Shown: positions 47,057 to 56,248, numbered from the stretch's first letter. The stretch is 64,000 nt of DNA from an uncultured bacterium (GCA_937924475.1 CALDSV010000009.1:1-64000); one strand, 5' to 3'. A program made the numbers and translations. Notes: generated by a model from the sequence alone, not told the origin.

Positions 47057-47116
47057 ATATTGAATTAGCCGATGAAGCGAGGGGCAAAGCCACGAGCGAG
47101 GCGGCTAATTCAATAT
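47057..47116. repeat. 60-bp palindrome joining the island edge to the tRNA gene
   Basis: A perfect 14-bp stem, ATATTGAATTAGCC (47057-47070) and GGCTAATTCAATAT (47103-47116), encloses a 32-base loop. The left arm begins right after the end of the inverted repeat, and the right arm ends on the first base of the tRNA CCA complement. It could be a tRNA-proximal terminator (though there is no T-run) or part of an attachment site. Confidence 0.7.
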
Positions 47117-47191
47117 GGTGGACGGTAGGGGATTTGAACCCCCGGCCTCCAGAGTGCGATTCTGGCGCTCTCCCAACTGAGCTAACCGCCC
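47116..47191 (-). tRNA. tRNA-Ala (anticodon CGC)
   Basis: On the minus strand a 76-nt cloverleaf is readable, with CCA encoded. The acceptor arms GGGCGGT and ACCGTCC include the G3-U70 pair that identifies alanine tRNAs. The D arm is GCTC/GAGC, the anticodon stem CCAGA/TCTGG has the loop ATCGCAC with anticodon CGC (reads GCG), and the T arm is GGGGG TTCAAAT CCCCT. Its 3-prime end faces the accessory island, as for tRNA genes used as integration sites. Confidence 0.95.
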
Positions 47192-47255
47192 AATTTGATA
47201 TTTTATTGATATATAATATCATATTAAAAAACGTAAATTAAAATGGAGGGAAATA

Positions 47256-48272
47256 ATGAACTGGTTGGAAGTAAGAAAAATTGCTCGCGAAAAACTAAAA
47301 CCATACTGTAGGGTCTGTACAATTTGCAATGGCGTTGCATGCGCAGGAGAGGTTCCAGGAATGGGAGGAGTAGGAAGTGGTGCTTCCTTCAAGGCAAATG
47401 TGGAGGCATTGAATAAGTATAGACTCAATCTCTCTACCATACATAATGTAAGAGAACCCGACACATCTATTAACTTTTTTGGAGAAAAACTATCTATTCC
47501 AGTTATGGCTGCGCCAATTACTGGAACTACCTACAACATGGGAGGAGCTATTACTGAAGATATTTATTGTGAAGAGGTAATAGCAGGTTCACTTTTGGCT
47601 GGAACCATTGGATGGACAGGAGATGGTGCCGATCCATCCATGTTTAGCAGTGGTATTGAGGCTATAAGAAAAAATGGGGGTAAAGGTATTCCAATTATTA
47701 AACCCAGAAGTCAAGAGGAGATCATAAAAAGAATTCGTCTTGCAGAGGAAGCAGGAGCAATTGCAGTAGGAGTTGATATAGATGGAGCAGGTTTAGTTAC
47801 TATGGCGCTTAAAGGACAGCCAGTAAGCCCTAAATCTCAGATAGAATTGGAAGAACTTATAAAGTCCACAAAACTTCCCTTTGTGCTGAAAGGTATTATG
47901 ACTTTAAGAGAAGCGGAAATTGCTTATGACATAGGAGCATCAGCCATTGTAGTTTCTAATCATGGTGGCAGAATTCTTGATCATACTCCGGGTGTTGCTG
48001 AGGTATTACCAGAAATTACTGATAAATTAAAAGGAAAGATAAAAATCATTGCCGATGGGGGAGTGAGATCAGGAGTTGATGTTCTAAAACTTTTAGCTCT
48101 TGGTGCAGATGCTGTTTTAATCGGAAGACCAATAGTGATAGCTGTAGTGGGAGGTGGAAGAGAGGGCTTAAATACTTATTTTAATAATATAAAAAATGAA
48201 TTAAGGCAAGCCATGCTTCTTACCGGTGTTGGAGATGTTAAAGAAGTAAGTAAGAGTATTTTGAGATTTTAG
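47256..48272 (+). CDS. FMN-dependent alpha-hydroxy-acid oxidase/dehydrogenase-like protein
   Basis: TIM-barrel flavoprotein of the lactate oxidase/glycolate oxidase family, acting on 2-hydroxy acids. The 338-aa protein shows IPVMAAPITGTTYNMGG near residue 75, the FMN-binding PIIKPRSQEEI, the catalytic lysine in LPFVLKGIMTLREAEIA, the histidine-arginine active site IVVSNHGGRILDHTPGVAEVLPEI and the phosphate-binding IIADGGVRSGVDVLKLLALGADAVLIGRP. The N-terminus has CRVCTICNGVAC, an extra cysteine group typical of members in anaerobes, possibly an Fe-S or redox site. GGAGGG precedes the ATG. Confidence 0.92.
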   Translation: MNWLEVRKIAREKLKPYCRVCTICNGVACAGEVPGMGGVGSGASFKANVEALNKYRLNLSTIHNVREPDTSINFFGEKLSIPVMAAPITGTTYNMGGAITEDIYCEEVIAGSLLAGTIGWTGDGADPSMFSSGIEAIRKNGGKGIPIIKPRSQEEIIKRIRLAEEAGAIAVGVDIDGAGLVTMALKGQPVSPKSQIELEELIKSTKLPFVLKGIMTLREAEIAYDIGASAIVVSNHGGRILDHTPGVAEVLPEITDKLKGKIKIIADGGVRSGVDVLKLLALGADAVLIGRPIVIAVVGGGREGLNTYFNNIKNELRQAMLLTGVGDVKEVSKSILRF

Positions 48273-48295
48273 TATGTGGTAAAATAGATTTATAA

Positions 48296-48868
48296 ATGCT
48301 TGAGTTTTTGCAAGGAAAAGTAGTTGCCCTTAAACCTGATAAGCTGACAATTCATGTTGGTTCAGTGGGTTTTGGTGTAAGGACTCCTTTGAGGTTAGCT
48401 GAAAATATAATAATTGGTCAGGAAATTCAAATCTATACATCCCTAGTTATAAAGGAAGAAAACATAGAAATTTACGGATTTTCAGAAATTTATGAAAAAG
48501 AATTATTTGATCAATTAATTAAAATATCAGGCATTGGTCCACGAACTGCACTGAACATAATGTCAACATATGATTTAAACACTCTTAAAAGCATTATTGA
48601 AAAAGAGGATGTAAAATCTTTAAGTAGAGTACCGGGAATTGGTAAAAAAACAGCTCAGCGGATTCTTCTTGAATTGAGAGGAGTTTTACCTTCATTACTT
48701 ATAAAAGAGGATAGGGTTTATGAAGATATTCTCTCTGCTTTGGTAAATCTCGGTTATAGGAAAGCTGATGCCAGAGAAATTTTAGATAAAGTTTACAATA
48801 AAGAAAAAGATGAAGCCTCTATAATTAAGGAGTGTTTAAATCTTTTAGCAGGCAGATATGCAGAATAG
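48296..48868 (+). CDS. ruvA: Holliday junction branch migration protein RuvA
   Basis: RuvA binds Holliday junctions and loads the RuvB motor. The 190-aa protein opens [20 protein letters not shown] (OB domain), has [20 protein letters not shown] and [20 protein letters not shown], the paired helix-hairpin-helix motifs, and ends with a C-terminal RuvB-binding domain ([19 protein letters not shown]). It overlaps ruvB by 11 bp. No ruvC is present in this window. Confidence 0.97.
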   Translation: MLEFLQGKVVALKPDKLTIHVGSVGFGVRTPLRLAENIIIGQEIQIYTSLVIKEENIEIYGFSEIYEKELFDQLIKISGIGPRTALNIMSTYDLNTLKSIIEKEDVKSLSRVPGIGKKTAQRILLELRGVLPSLLIKEDRVYEDILSALVNLGYRKADAREILDKVYNKEKDEASIIKECLNLLAGRYAE

Positions 48869-49835
48869 TGAATTATTTGACATAAATCTTAGACCTCGGT
48901 TACTTAGAGATTTTATCGGACAGAAAAGAATTAAGGATAACATAGAGGTTTTCATTAAAGCAGCTAAGTTAAGAGGAGAACCTCTTGATCATGTTCTATT
49001 TTGTGGTCCACCGGGATTGGGTAAAACTACCCTTGCCACTATAATTGCCAATGAATTAGGAGTAAACATAAAAAGTACCTCAGGACCTGTTCTTGAAAGG
49101 GCTGGTGATGTAGCAGCCATTCTTACAAATTTGGCAGATAGAGATATTTTATTTATTGATGAAATTCATCGACTTCCGAGAATGGTTGAAGAAATTCTAT
49201 ATCCAGCTATGGAAGACTTTACACTTGACATAATTGTAGGACAGGGTCCTTCAGCTCGCTCCATAAAAATAAATTTACCTCGCTTTACACTTATTGGAGC
49301 AACAACTCGTACAGGTTTAATAACCTCTCCTCTGAGAGACAGATTTGGGGTAGTCTTTAGATTAGAGTTTTATACTCCTGAAGAGCTGAAGGAGATTTTA
49401 AAAAGGTCATCTAATATTTTAGGTATTTCAATTACTGAAGAGGCAGCAATGGAGATCGCCAGAAGGTCAAGAGGAACACCGAGAATAGCAAACAGATTAT
49501 TGAAAAGAATTAGAGATTTTGCTCAGGTAAAGAATTTTTTTACTATAGATTTAGAAATTGCTAAGGATGCCCTCATTGCTATGGATGTAGATGATTATGG
49601 ATTAGATGAAATGGACAGAAAAATACTTCTTACTCTAATTGATAAATTCAATGGAGGTCCTGCTGGTATTGAATCTATAGCAGCTTCCTTAAGGGAAGAT
49701 AAAGAGACAATTGAAGATGTATATGAACCTTATCTTATGCAAGAGGGTTTTATTGAGAGAACAGCGCGAGGTAGAGTTGCCACTCCTCTTGCCTATGAAA
49801 TATTGAAGAAGAAAACATCAGAAAGGTTATTTTAA
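48858..49835 (+). CDS. ruvB: Holliday junction DNA helicase RuvB
   Basis: AAA+ motor driving branch migration. The 325-aa protein has [20 protein letters not shown], Walker [17 protein letters not shown] (about residues 52-67), Walker [26 protein letters not shown], sensor 1 [11 protein letters not shown] and the arginine-finger region SPLRDRFG. The C-terminal winged-helix domain includes [30 protein letters not shown]. It overlaps the ruvA end and is followed 1 bp later by queH, so it belongs to the same transcript. Confidence 0.98.
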   Translation: MQNSELFDINLRPRLLRDFIGQKRIKDNIEVFIKAAKLRGEPLDHVLFCGPPGLGKTTLATIIANELGVNIKSTSGPVLERAGDVAAILTNLADRDILFIDEIHRLPRMVEEILYPAMEDFTLDIIVGQGPSARSIKINLPRFTLIGATTRTGLITSPLRDRFGVVFRLEFYTPEELKEILKRSSNILGISITEEAAMEIARRSRGTPRIANRLLKRIRDFAQVKNFFTIDLEIAKDALIAMDVDDYGLDEMDRKILLTLIDKFNGGPAGIESIAASLREDKETIEDVYEPYLMQEGFIERTARGRVATPLAYEILKKKTSERLF

Positions 49836-49836
49836 G

Positions 49837-50382
49837 ATGAAGATATTGCTTCATACCTGTTGTAGCAATTGTGCTATTTATCCCTTGGAGGTTTTGAGGG
49901 AAAAAGGATATGATATAGTTCTTTTTTGGTATAATCCTAACATTCATCCCTATTCTGAGTATAAATTGAGATTAGATTCCCTAAAAAAACTTCAACAAAT
50001 CTGGAACTTAAATATTTTATACGAAGATGATTACAGAGAGTTTTATAAATTTTTAAGATTAGTCTCAGGGAAAGAAAAGGAACGCTGTAATGTTTGCTAT
50101 AGATTAAGGCTCGAAAGCACCGCAAAAAAAGCAAAAGACTTAGGTATTCCCAATTTTACAACCACTTTACTGGTAAGTCCTTATCAAAATTTTGATAGTA
50201 TAATAAAAATAAGTATTGAATTATCAGAGAAATACGGGATAAATTTTGTGGAAGAAGATTTTAGGAGCGGTTTTAAAAAAGCAATGGGTATCGCAAAAGC
50301 CTTAGAATTATACAGACAAAGATACTGCGGATGTATTTATTCTGAAGCTGAAAGATACCTGAGGGATATGTCTTATGAATGA
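49837..50382 (+). CDS. queH: Epoxyqueuosine reductase QueH
   Basis: Non-orthologous replacement of QueG that completes queuosine synthesis in tRNA by reducing epoxyqueuosine, using an Fe-S cluster. The 181-aa protein has the hallmark cysteines: LLHTCCSNCAIYPLEVL (residues 4-20), RCNVCYRLRLESTAKKA, and the C-terminal RQRYCGCIYSE. Together with queA, 1.2 kb downstream in the same run, it gives the last steps of queuosine formation. It overlaps the following gene by 8 bp. Confidence 0.93.
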   Translation: MKILLHTCCSNCAIYPLEVLREKGYDIVLFWYNPNIHPYSEYKLRLDSLKKLQQIWNLNILYEDDYREFYKFLRLVSGKEKERCNVCYRLRLESTAKKAKDLGIPNFTTTLLVSPYQNFDSIIKISIELSEKYGINFVEEDFRSGFKKAMGIAKALELYRQRYCGCIYSEAERYLRDMSYE

Positions 50383-50590
50383 GATAGGGAAAATTCTTAT
50401 AATATTTGGTTTAATATTAACAGTATTAGGATTGCTATTATTGTTGTTAGGTAAAATTCCCCTTATTGGTAAATTACCAGGAGATATAGTTATTGAGAGA
50501 AGAAATTTTGTTTTTTATTTTCCTTTGGGTACATCTATTTTAATAAGTGTTATACTCAGTCTCATAATTTATTTGTTGAGCAAAAGATGA
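50375..50590 (+). CDS. DUF2905 small membrane protein
   Basis: A 71-aa protein with two hydrophobic helices, IGKILIIFGLILTVLGLLLLLL and the closing LGTSILISVILSLIIYLL, joined by the conserved loop GKIPLIGKLPGDIVIERRNFVFYFP, the defining pattern of DUF2905. It is often found next to ruvAB, queA and SpoIID-like genes, as here. Function unknown. It overlaps both neighbours. Confidence 0.92.
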   Translation: MNEIGKILIIFGLILTVLGLLLLLLGKIPLIGKLPGDIVIERRNFVFYFPLGTSILISVILSLIIYLLSKR

Positions 50591-51582
50591 TACTCTTAAA
50601 AATACTATTGCTCCTTTTTATCTTTATACCTTCTGTATGTAAATCATCTGGATTTGATGACATAGATAGTTCTCAAATAAGGGTCCTTTTAGGAGACCTG
50701 AAATTAAACAGTAAAGAACTTGAAAAAATCAAAATGGTATCTGCAAGGGTCATCATTGATGGTTCCACATATGGAGGTAAAATAGAAATTTGGAAAGGTT
50801 CGGAGGGATATTATTTGATAAATGTTGTTAAGCTTGAAGATTATGTTAAAGGAGTTGTAGCTTCTGAGGTAGGAATAAAGTGGCCCTTAGAAGCCCTTAA
50901 GAGTCAGGCTGTTTTAGCTCGTACCTATGCAGTAGCTCACATTTTAAGAAACAGAAATAGAAATTTTTATGATGTTTCATCAACAGTTTTTCATCAAGTC
51001 TACAGCTTTGATAAAATAACAGAAGAGATAGAAAAGGCAGTAAGAGAAACTGAAGGAGAAATATTAATCTATAATAATGAACCTATTATGGCTTTTTATC
51101 ATGCCTGCAGTGTTGAAAAAACAGAGGAGGCTAAAGAGGTTTTTGGGAAAGAGTATCCCTATTTAAAATCTGTAGAAGTTCCTTTTACTCCCTCTCCTCA
51201 TAACTTATGGGAAAATAAGGTGTCTTTTGATTTGCTTGAGAAGATTTTACAAATGGATAGTATAGAAAATGTTGAGATCATTAGCTTTACAAGCACAGGA
51301 AGAGTTAAAGAATTGAAATTTTCCAATGGAAAAAATTCAAAGATAATAAAAGCAACAGAACTTCGAAGGCTTCTTAATTGGAAAATTTTACCAAGCACTT
51401 TCATATCTAACATAAAAATTGAAAAAGATGGTGTTATTTTTGAAGGGAAAGGGTATGGTCATGGAGTAGGTATGTGTCAGTGGTGTGCTTTCCAAATGGC
51501 TATTGAGGGAAAAAATTATAAAGAGATTCTTCAGTATTTTTATCCGGGTACGAAACTGGTCAGAATGAATGGAACTAACTGA
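50587..51582 (+). CDS. SpoIID/LytB-domain protein, secreted
   Basis: SpoIID-domain proteins act on peptidoglycan (lytic transglycosylase in sporulating species). The 331-aa protein has a Sec signal (MILLKILLLLFIFIPSVCKS), then YVKGVVASEVGIKWPLEALKSQAVLARTYA with the catalytic glutamate of SpoIID, VFHQVYSF, PIMAFYHACSVEKTEEA and GKGYGHGVGMCQWCAFQMA at the end. In a diderm without sporulation genes in view it is more likely a cell-wall remodelling factor. It overlaps queA by 14 bp. Confidence 0.92.
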   Translation: MILLKILLLLFIFIPSVCKSSGFDDIDSSQIRVLLGDLKLNSKELEKIKMVSARVIIDGSTYGGKIEIWKGSEGYYLINVVKLEDYVKGVVASEVGIKWPLEALKSQAVLARTYAVAHILRNRNRNFYDVSSTVFHQVYSFDKITEEIEKAVRETEGEILIYNNEPIMAFYHACSVEKTEEAKEVFGKEYPYLKSVEVPFTPSPHNLWENKVSFDLLEKILQMDSIENVEIISFTSTGRVKELKFSNGKNSKIIKATELRRLLNWKILPSTFISNIKIEKDGVIFEGKGYGHGVGMCQWCAFQMAIEGKNYKEILQYFYPGTKLVRMNGTN

Positions 51583-52606
51583 ATTAGATTATTTTTTACC
51601 TTCAGAATTAATTGCTCAAAAACCCCTTAAAGAAAGAGATCAAGCGAGACTTCTTGTTTTACATAAACAAACAGGTGAGATTGAGCATAGAATATTTTAC
51701 GAAATAGTTGAATATTTAAATCCAGGTGATATGCTAATAATTAATAACACAAAAGTCATACCTGCAAGAATTATCGCAAGAAAACCCACAGGAGGCAGGA
51801 TTGAAATTCTCTTAATTAGAGAAAAAACCTCTAATTATGATAGTTCAATATGGGAAATACTTACCAAGGGAGATTATGAGGGTAAAGTTTTTGTTGAAAA
51901 TTTTGAATTCCTAATCAGAAAGAATGCTGACAGTAAAGAGATTATTTTTCCCAACATGAATAACTCCTTAGTTAAGGAATTTATAAAAGAAAAGGGATTG
52001 ATGCCTCTTCCTCCTTATATAAGGAGGAAACCTGATGAGGAAGACTTCCAGGAATATCAAACTGTATATGCAAAACAGGAAGGTTCTATTGCAGCTCCAA
52101 CAGCAGGTTTACATTTTACTGATAGACTTTTAGAAAAAATTAAGCAAAAAGGTGTTTTAGTAAGAGAGATAACTCTTCATGTGGGAATCGGAACTTTCAA
52201 AATAATAAAGGAAAAAGATGTGGAGAAACATAAGATGGAGCCCGAATATTTTGAGATTAGCAGGGATATTATTTATGAAATTGAGAGAATAAAGAAGGAG
52301 GGTTATAGAATTTTCTGTGTAGGAACAACATCTACAAGGGTAATTGAAGGATATGCTTCGGGCCTATTTGAAGAGCAATATTCTGATGAGAAAACCATCA
52401 GAGGTTTTATTAATATTTTTATATATCCTGGCTATAAATTTAAAATAGTTGATGCATTAGTTACAAATTTTCATCTTCCAAAATCTACTCCCCTGGCTCT
52501 TGTCTATTCTTTCTGTGAAAGCCAAAAAGTTAAAAAAGCTTATGAAGAAGCCATAGAGAAAAGATATAGATTTTTCTCATATGGAGATGGTATGTTAATC
52601 ATATGA
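51569..52606 (+). CDS. queA: S-adenosylmethionine:tRNA ribosyltransferase-isomerase QueA
   Basis: Transfers and rearranges the ribosyl part of SAM onto 7-aminomethyl-7-deazaguanine in tRNA to form epoxyqueuosine. The 345-aa protein shows ELDYFLPSELIAQKPLKERDQARLLVL at the start, MLIINNTKVIPARI, GRIEILLI, PLPPYIRR, GSIAAPTAGLHFTDRLL and THLHVGIGTFK-like TLHVGIGTFK, and the end VTNFHLPKSTPLALVYSF, all standard QueA motifs. Its product is the substrate of QueH encoded upstream. Confidence 0.97.
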   Translation: MELTELDYFLPSELIAQKPLKERDQARLLVLHKQTGEIEHRIFYEIVEYLNPGDMLIINNTKVIPARIIARKPTGGRIEILLIREKTSNYDSSIWEILTKGDYEGKVFVENFEFLIRKNADSKEIIFPNMNNSLVKEFIKEKGLMPLPPYIRRKPDEEDFQEYQTVYAKQEGSIAAPTAGLHFTDRLLEKIKQKGVLVREITLHVGIGTFKIIKEKDVEKHKMEPEYFEISRDIIYEIERIKKEGYRIFCVGTTSTRVIEGYASGLFEEQYSDEKTIRGFINIFIYPGYKFKIVDALVTNFHLPKSTPLALVYSFCESQKVKKAYEEAIEKRYRFFSYGDGMLII

Positions 52607-53340
52607 AACAAAAAGGAGATGAGTTAATAGTAATGAGCAAAAAAATGTTTTTCCTTATTTTATCTGGATTTACAGTTATAGGAATTATTTTAGGTTTTTC
52701 TATATCCTTTGTTACCTCCTCTAAGAAAGAGGTTAAAATTGAAAAAGTAGAAGATTTAGAAAAAACTGTTTTACCATCTACAGTAGAAACTGCTTTAGCA
52801 AAAAAACAGGAAGCTATAAATTTTCAAAATGAAACAAAGGCAAATGAAGCAAAAGCTAATGAGTCAAAACAAAAGGAAGCCAAAGAAATTGAAATTAAAG
52901 ACAAAGAGACTCAACAGATTTCAGAGGAAAAAGATAAATTAAAAGAAAAAGAGTCTCAAACTTCAAAGACTGAAAAACCAGATCGAATTCGGGAGACTCA
53001 CTCTCAAATAAAAACTCAAGAGAGAACAAAAAGTCAGAATACCGACAAGATATCTTCGCAAACCAAAAAAGGAAAGAAAACATTAAAGTACTATTCGCAG
53101 AACTTTTATACTATCCAGATAGGTGCTTTCTCTGAACTTTCTAATGCGGAGACTTTTTTAGAAAGATTAAAGAGTAACGGTTATCAGGTTTATTTAATAA
53201 AAGAAGACAATTACAAAGTAAGGATAGGTAAGTATCTGAAATTTTCTCAAGCTAAAAAAGTATCAGAGGAGCTTTTGTCAAAGGGTTTTGAGAACTTTAT
53301 ATTGAAAAAAAGGGAAATTTTGAAAGGAGGTAAAAAATAG
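52603..53340 (+). CDS. SPOR-domain membrane-anchored protein
   Basis: A 245-aa protein with a single N-terminal membrane helix (MFFLILSGFTVIGIILGFSISFV), a long Lys/Glu/Gln-rich linker at about 60-160 that would be disordered in the periplasm, and a C-terminal SPOR domain (FYTIQIGAFSELSNAETFLE ... YKVRIGKYLKFSQAKKVSEEL). SPOR domains bind denuded peptidoglycan at division sites. It overlaps the queA stop; the next gene begins within its last codons. The SpoIID-like gene just upstream also concerns the cell wall. Confidence 0.9.
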   Translation: MKQKGDELIVMSKKMFFLILSGFTVIGIILGFSISFVTSSKKEVKIEKVEDLEKTVLPSTVETALAKKQEAINFQNETKANEAKANESKQKEAKEIEIKDKETQQISEEKDKLKEKESQTSKTEKPDRIRETHSQIKTQERTKSQNTDKISSQTKKGKKTLKYYSQNFYTIQIGAFSELSNAETFLERLKSNGYQVYLIKEDNYKVRIGKYLKFSQAKKVSEELLSKGFENFILKKREILKGGKK

Positions 53341-54299
53341 GACGCATAATTGAATTAAATGAAGAAAGAGAATATCCCTTTATTCATGGCGCATTAGACA
53401 AGATATTCAAACTCATAGAAGATGTTTTAAATGTTACTTTGAGTATCAGGGGTAATAAACTTATTATTCAAGGAGAAGATGAAAGAGACATACAACAGGC
53501 TGAAAAAATAATAGAAGAGATAAGAATTGTTAATAAAGAAGGATATATAGTAAAACCAGAAGATGTAATGCATTCTCTCCAATCTCTAAGAGAAGGCAAG
53601 CCAGTCTCAATTTTAGGACTTTTCAAAGGTGGTATTCCTATCCCTTCCAAAAAAAGGGTCATAATACCCAAAACAGAGACACAAAAAATATATACGGAGG
53701 CAATGTTAAAGTATGATATTGTCTTTGGTATAGGACCAGCAGGTACAGGCAAAACCTATCTTGCCATGGCTATGGCAATACATTTTTTGCTTAGTCGTGT
53801 AGTGTCCAGAATTGTGCTTGTGAGACCTGCTGTAGAGGCAGGAGAGAAATTAGGTTTTTTGCCAGGTGCAATTGAAGAAAAAGTAAGTCCTTATTTAAGA
53901 CCACTTTATGATGCTCTATATGATATGCTTGATCTTGATAAAGCCTCTAAATTAATTGAAAAAGGAGCAATTGAAATTGCTCCTTTGGCTTTTATGAGAG
54001 GAAGAACTCTTAACGATGCTTTTATAATTCTTGATGAAGCTCAAAACACTACTACTGAACAGATGAAGATGTATCTGACGAGGCTGGGTTTTGGTTCAAA
54101 AACAGTTATTACTGGAGATATAACTCAAATTGATTTGCCACCTCAGAAAAGTTCAGGTTTAGTAGAAGCTCTCAAAATTCTAAAAGATATCGAGGGAATT
54201 AAAATTGTTTATTTTACTGACAAGGATGTAGTCAGGCACAGACTTGTACAGGAGATAATAAAAGCCTATGAAAAATACGAAAGACATTCAGAATCTTAA
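53337..54299 (+). CDS. phoH: PhoH-family ATPase, apparent non-canonical start
   Basis: PhoH-like (YbeZ) ATPase, often linked to YbeY in RNA metabolism. Walker A is FGIGPAGTGKTYLAMAMA, Walker B is AFIILDEAQNTT, and GEKLGFLPGAIEEKVSPYLRPLYDAL is the family centre. The first normal start in frame is TTG 53439, but this would drop the conserved N-terminal part IIELNEEREYPFIHGALDKI, which reads open upstream to a stop at 53331. An ATA at 53337 stands 6 bp after AAGGAGG, an ideal spacing, so either ATA is used, or an ATG was mutated or misread. It overlaps the SPOR gene and the 7TM-HD gene. Confidence 0.9.
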   Translation: MGRIIELNEEREYPFIHGALDKIFKLIEDVLNVTLSIRGNKLIIQGEDERDIQQAEKIIEEIRIVNKEGYIVKPEDVMHSLQSLREGKPVSILGLFKGGIPIPSKKRVIIPKTETQKIYTEAMLKYDIVFGIGPAGTGKTYLAMAMAIHFLLSRVVSRIVLVRPAVEAGEKLGFLPGAIEEKVSPYLRPLYDALYDMLDLDKASKLIEKGAIEIAPLAFMRGRTLNDAFIILDEAQNTTTEQMKMYLTRLGFGSKTVITGDITQIDLPPQKSSGLVEALKILKDIEGIKIVYFTDKDVVRHRLVQEIIKAYEKYERHSES

Positions 54300-55794
54300 A
54301 TCACAAAATTCCTCAAAACCATACATAAAGAGATTTATTGAAAGACTAAAGCAAAACAAAAAAAGTCAATTAAAGATTAATTTTATTGACAGAGAAGTAA
54401 TCTATCCGCTCATTTTACTCTCATTATTAATTTCTCTTCTGTTACATGATTATAAAAGGGGGTTTCTGGCTTTTTTAGGAAGCACAATTTTAGTTTTTAT
54501 TTTACTGCATTTTTTCTACAGAGACTTAAAAAGATACAAACCAACCTATTTGAAAAAGAAAAAGTCTTTACTTCTCCTTAGCAGTCTTTTGATTTTAAAT
54601 TTAGTAGTGGCCAAGGTATTTGAACACCTCTTTTATATTTTTTCAAAGGGTATGGGCATAGAAAATCCTATTATTCATTATTTTGGGATACCATTAGCAA
54701 TTGGTGCAGTTATAGTTGTAATGGTTTTTGATTTTCATACAGCTATTATATTTTCTCTTGTATTGAGTTTAATGATAGGTATTTGGATTAAAATCTCTCT
54801 TTTTCCCCTCTATGTCTTTATTACATGTCTGATTGCTGCTTTTGCTCTTTTTAGAGTAAAGAAAAGAAGTGATATAATGAATGCCAGTTTTTATATAGTT
54901 TTATTGACATTTATTTCCTCACTGTCAATTTTATCTATTACAGGTGCATTTAACATTGAGTCTGTTTATTTTTTGCTTGTTTTCTCCTTGACTAATGGAT
55001 TTTTTGTATCGGCTCTCTGTTTTTCATTCTTACCTGCCTTGGAGAAATTTTTCAAAATAGCTACTCCTTTAAGTTTAATTGAACTCCTTGATATTGAACA
55101 TCCTTTGTTGAAACATCTCTCTGTGGAGGCTCCAGGTACTTATCATCACAGCATGATTGTAGGCAGTCTTGCAGAATCAGCAGCAGAGGTTGTAGGAGTA
55201 AATCCTCTTTTGGCTAAGGTGGCTTCCTATTATCACGATATAGGTAAAGTAAGAATGCCAGAGTATTTTATAGAGAATCAAACGGGATGTATAAGTAGAC
55301 ATGAGAAATTAAGTCCCCATTTAAGCAGTATGATCATAATCTCTCATGTAAAAGATGGAGTAGAGCTTGCTGAGGAGTACAACTTACCAGAGATAATAAA
55401 AGATATAATTCAACAACATCATGGAACTTCCTTGGTTACTTATTTTTATCAAAAAGCCTTAAAGGAGCAAGAAATTCCACCATCAGAGATAGATTATAGA
55501 TATCCTGGGCCTAAACCTCAAACAAAGCTTGCGGCTCTTATTATGCTTGCTGATGCTGTTGAAGCCTCTGCAAGAACTCTTGATGATCCCACTCCTGCAA
55601 GAATTTCTAACCTCATAGACAAAATTGTGAAAAATATTTTCAATGATGGACAACTTGATGAGTGTGAAATAACTCTAAAAGATCTAATTGAGATTAAAAA
55701 AAGATTCGAACATGTATTAACAGGAATTTTTCATAGAAGAATACCTTACCCAGAGATAAAAAGAGAAGAGAAAAAAGTTGGAAGTTTTAGTTGA
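54268..55794 (+). CDS. 7TM-HD family phosphohydrolase (PgpH/YqfF-like), short form
   Basis: Membrane HD-domain protein; PgpH members hydrolyse cyclic di-AMP. The N-terminal about 260 residues contain about seven to eight hydrophobic segments (LILLSLLISLLLHDYKRGFL to FFVSALCFSFLPALEKFF). The cytoplasmic HD domain has LSVEAPGTYHHSMIVGSLAE and LAKVASYYHDIGK, then HLSSMIIISHVKDGVELAE and QQHHGTSLVTYFY, the HDIG-type metal ligands. The usual periplasmic 7TMR-HDED sensor domain of about 200 residues is missing, so the protein is 508 instead of about 700 aa. Position between phoH and ybeY is typical. Confidence 0.92.
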   Translation: MKNTKDIQNLKSQNSSKPYIKRFIERLKQNKKSQLKINFIDREVIYPLILLSLLISLLLHDYKRGFLAFLGSTILVFILLHFFYRDLKRYKPTYLKKKKSLLLLSSLLILNLVVAKVFEHLFYIFSKGMGIENPIIHYFGIPLAIGAVIVVMVFDFHTAIIFSLVLSLMIGIWIKISLFPLYVFITCLIAAFALFRVKKRSDIMNASFYIVLLTFISSLSILSITGAFNIESVYFLLVFSLTNGFFVSALCFSFLPALEKFFKIATPLSLIELLDIEHPLLKHLSVEAPGTYHHSMIVGSLAESAAEVVGVNPLLAKVASYYHDIGKVRMPEYFIENQTGCISRHEKLSPHLSSMIIISHVKDGVELAEEYNLPEIIKDIIQQHHGTSLVTYFYQKALKEQEIPPSEIDYRYPGPKPQTKLAALIMLADAVEASARTLDDPTPARISNLIDKIVKNIFNDGQLDECEITLKDLIEIKKRFEHVLTGIFHRRIPYPEIKREEKKVGSFS

Positions 55795-56248
55795 TATTAT
55801 AAATCAGCAAAGAAAAATAAAAATCTCTCAAAAAAGATTGAAAGAAACTACTAAAAAAATACTGAAAATTTCAAAAGAATTGGGCATTTTCAAAGACAAA
55901 AAAAAAATTAACCTTATAAGTATCTCTATAGTTCTAATAGGTGCAGAAAGAATGAAAGAGCTTAATTATAGATATCGCGGTAAAAAATATGTAACAGATG
56001 TATTATCTTTTTCTTATTTTGAAGATAAATTTTCCATGGAAGAAGTTTATCTTGGTGAAATTGTAATCTGTCCAGAAAAGGCAAAAATTCAAGCAAAACA
56101 ATACGGTGTTACTCTCTGGCAGGAGATAGAAAGACTACTCATTCACGGGATTCTTCATCTTTTTGGCTACGATCATGAAAAGTCAGCCTATTATGCAAGA
56201 AAAATGGCAAACATTGAAGAAAAAATTTTAAAGGAATTACAATCCTAA
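55778..56248 (+). CDS. ybeY: Endoribonuclease/rRNA maturation factor YbeY
   Basis: Metal-dependent RNase needed for 16S rRNA 3-prime processing and ribosome quality control. The 156-aa protein has the zinc motif [21 protein letters not shown], with three histidines (HGxLHLxGYDH), near residue 120, preceded by [10 protein letters not shown] and the [12 protein letters not shown] strand. It overlaps the 7TM-HD gene by 17 bp. It is the last gene of the plus-strand run and converges on leuC, with ends overlapping by 12 bp. Confidence 0.96.
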   Translation: MEVLVDIINQQRKIKISQKRLKETTKKILKISKELGIFKDKKKINLISISIVLIGAERMKELNYRYRGKKYVTDVLSFSYFEDKFSMEEVYLGEIVICPEKAKIQAKQYGVTLWQEIERLLIHGILHLFGYDHEKSAYYARKMANIEEKILKELQS

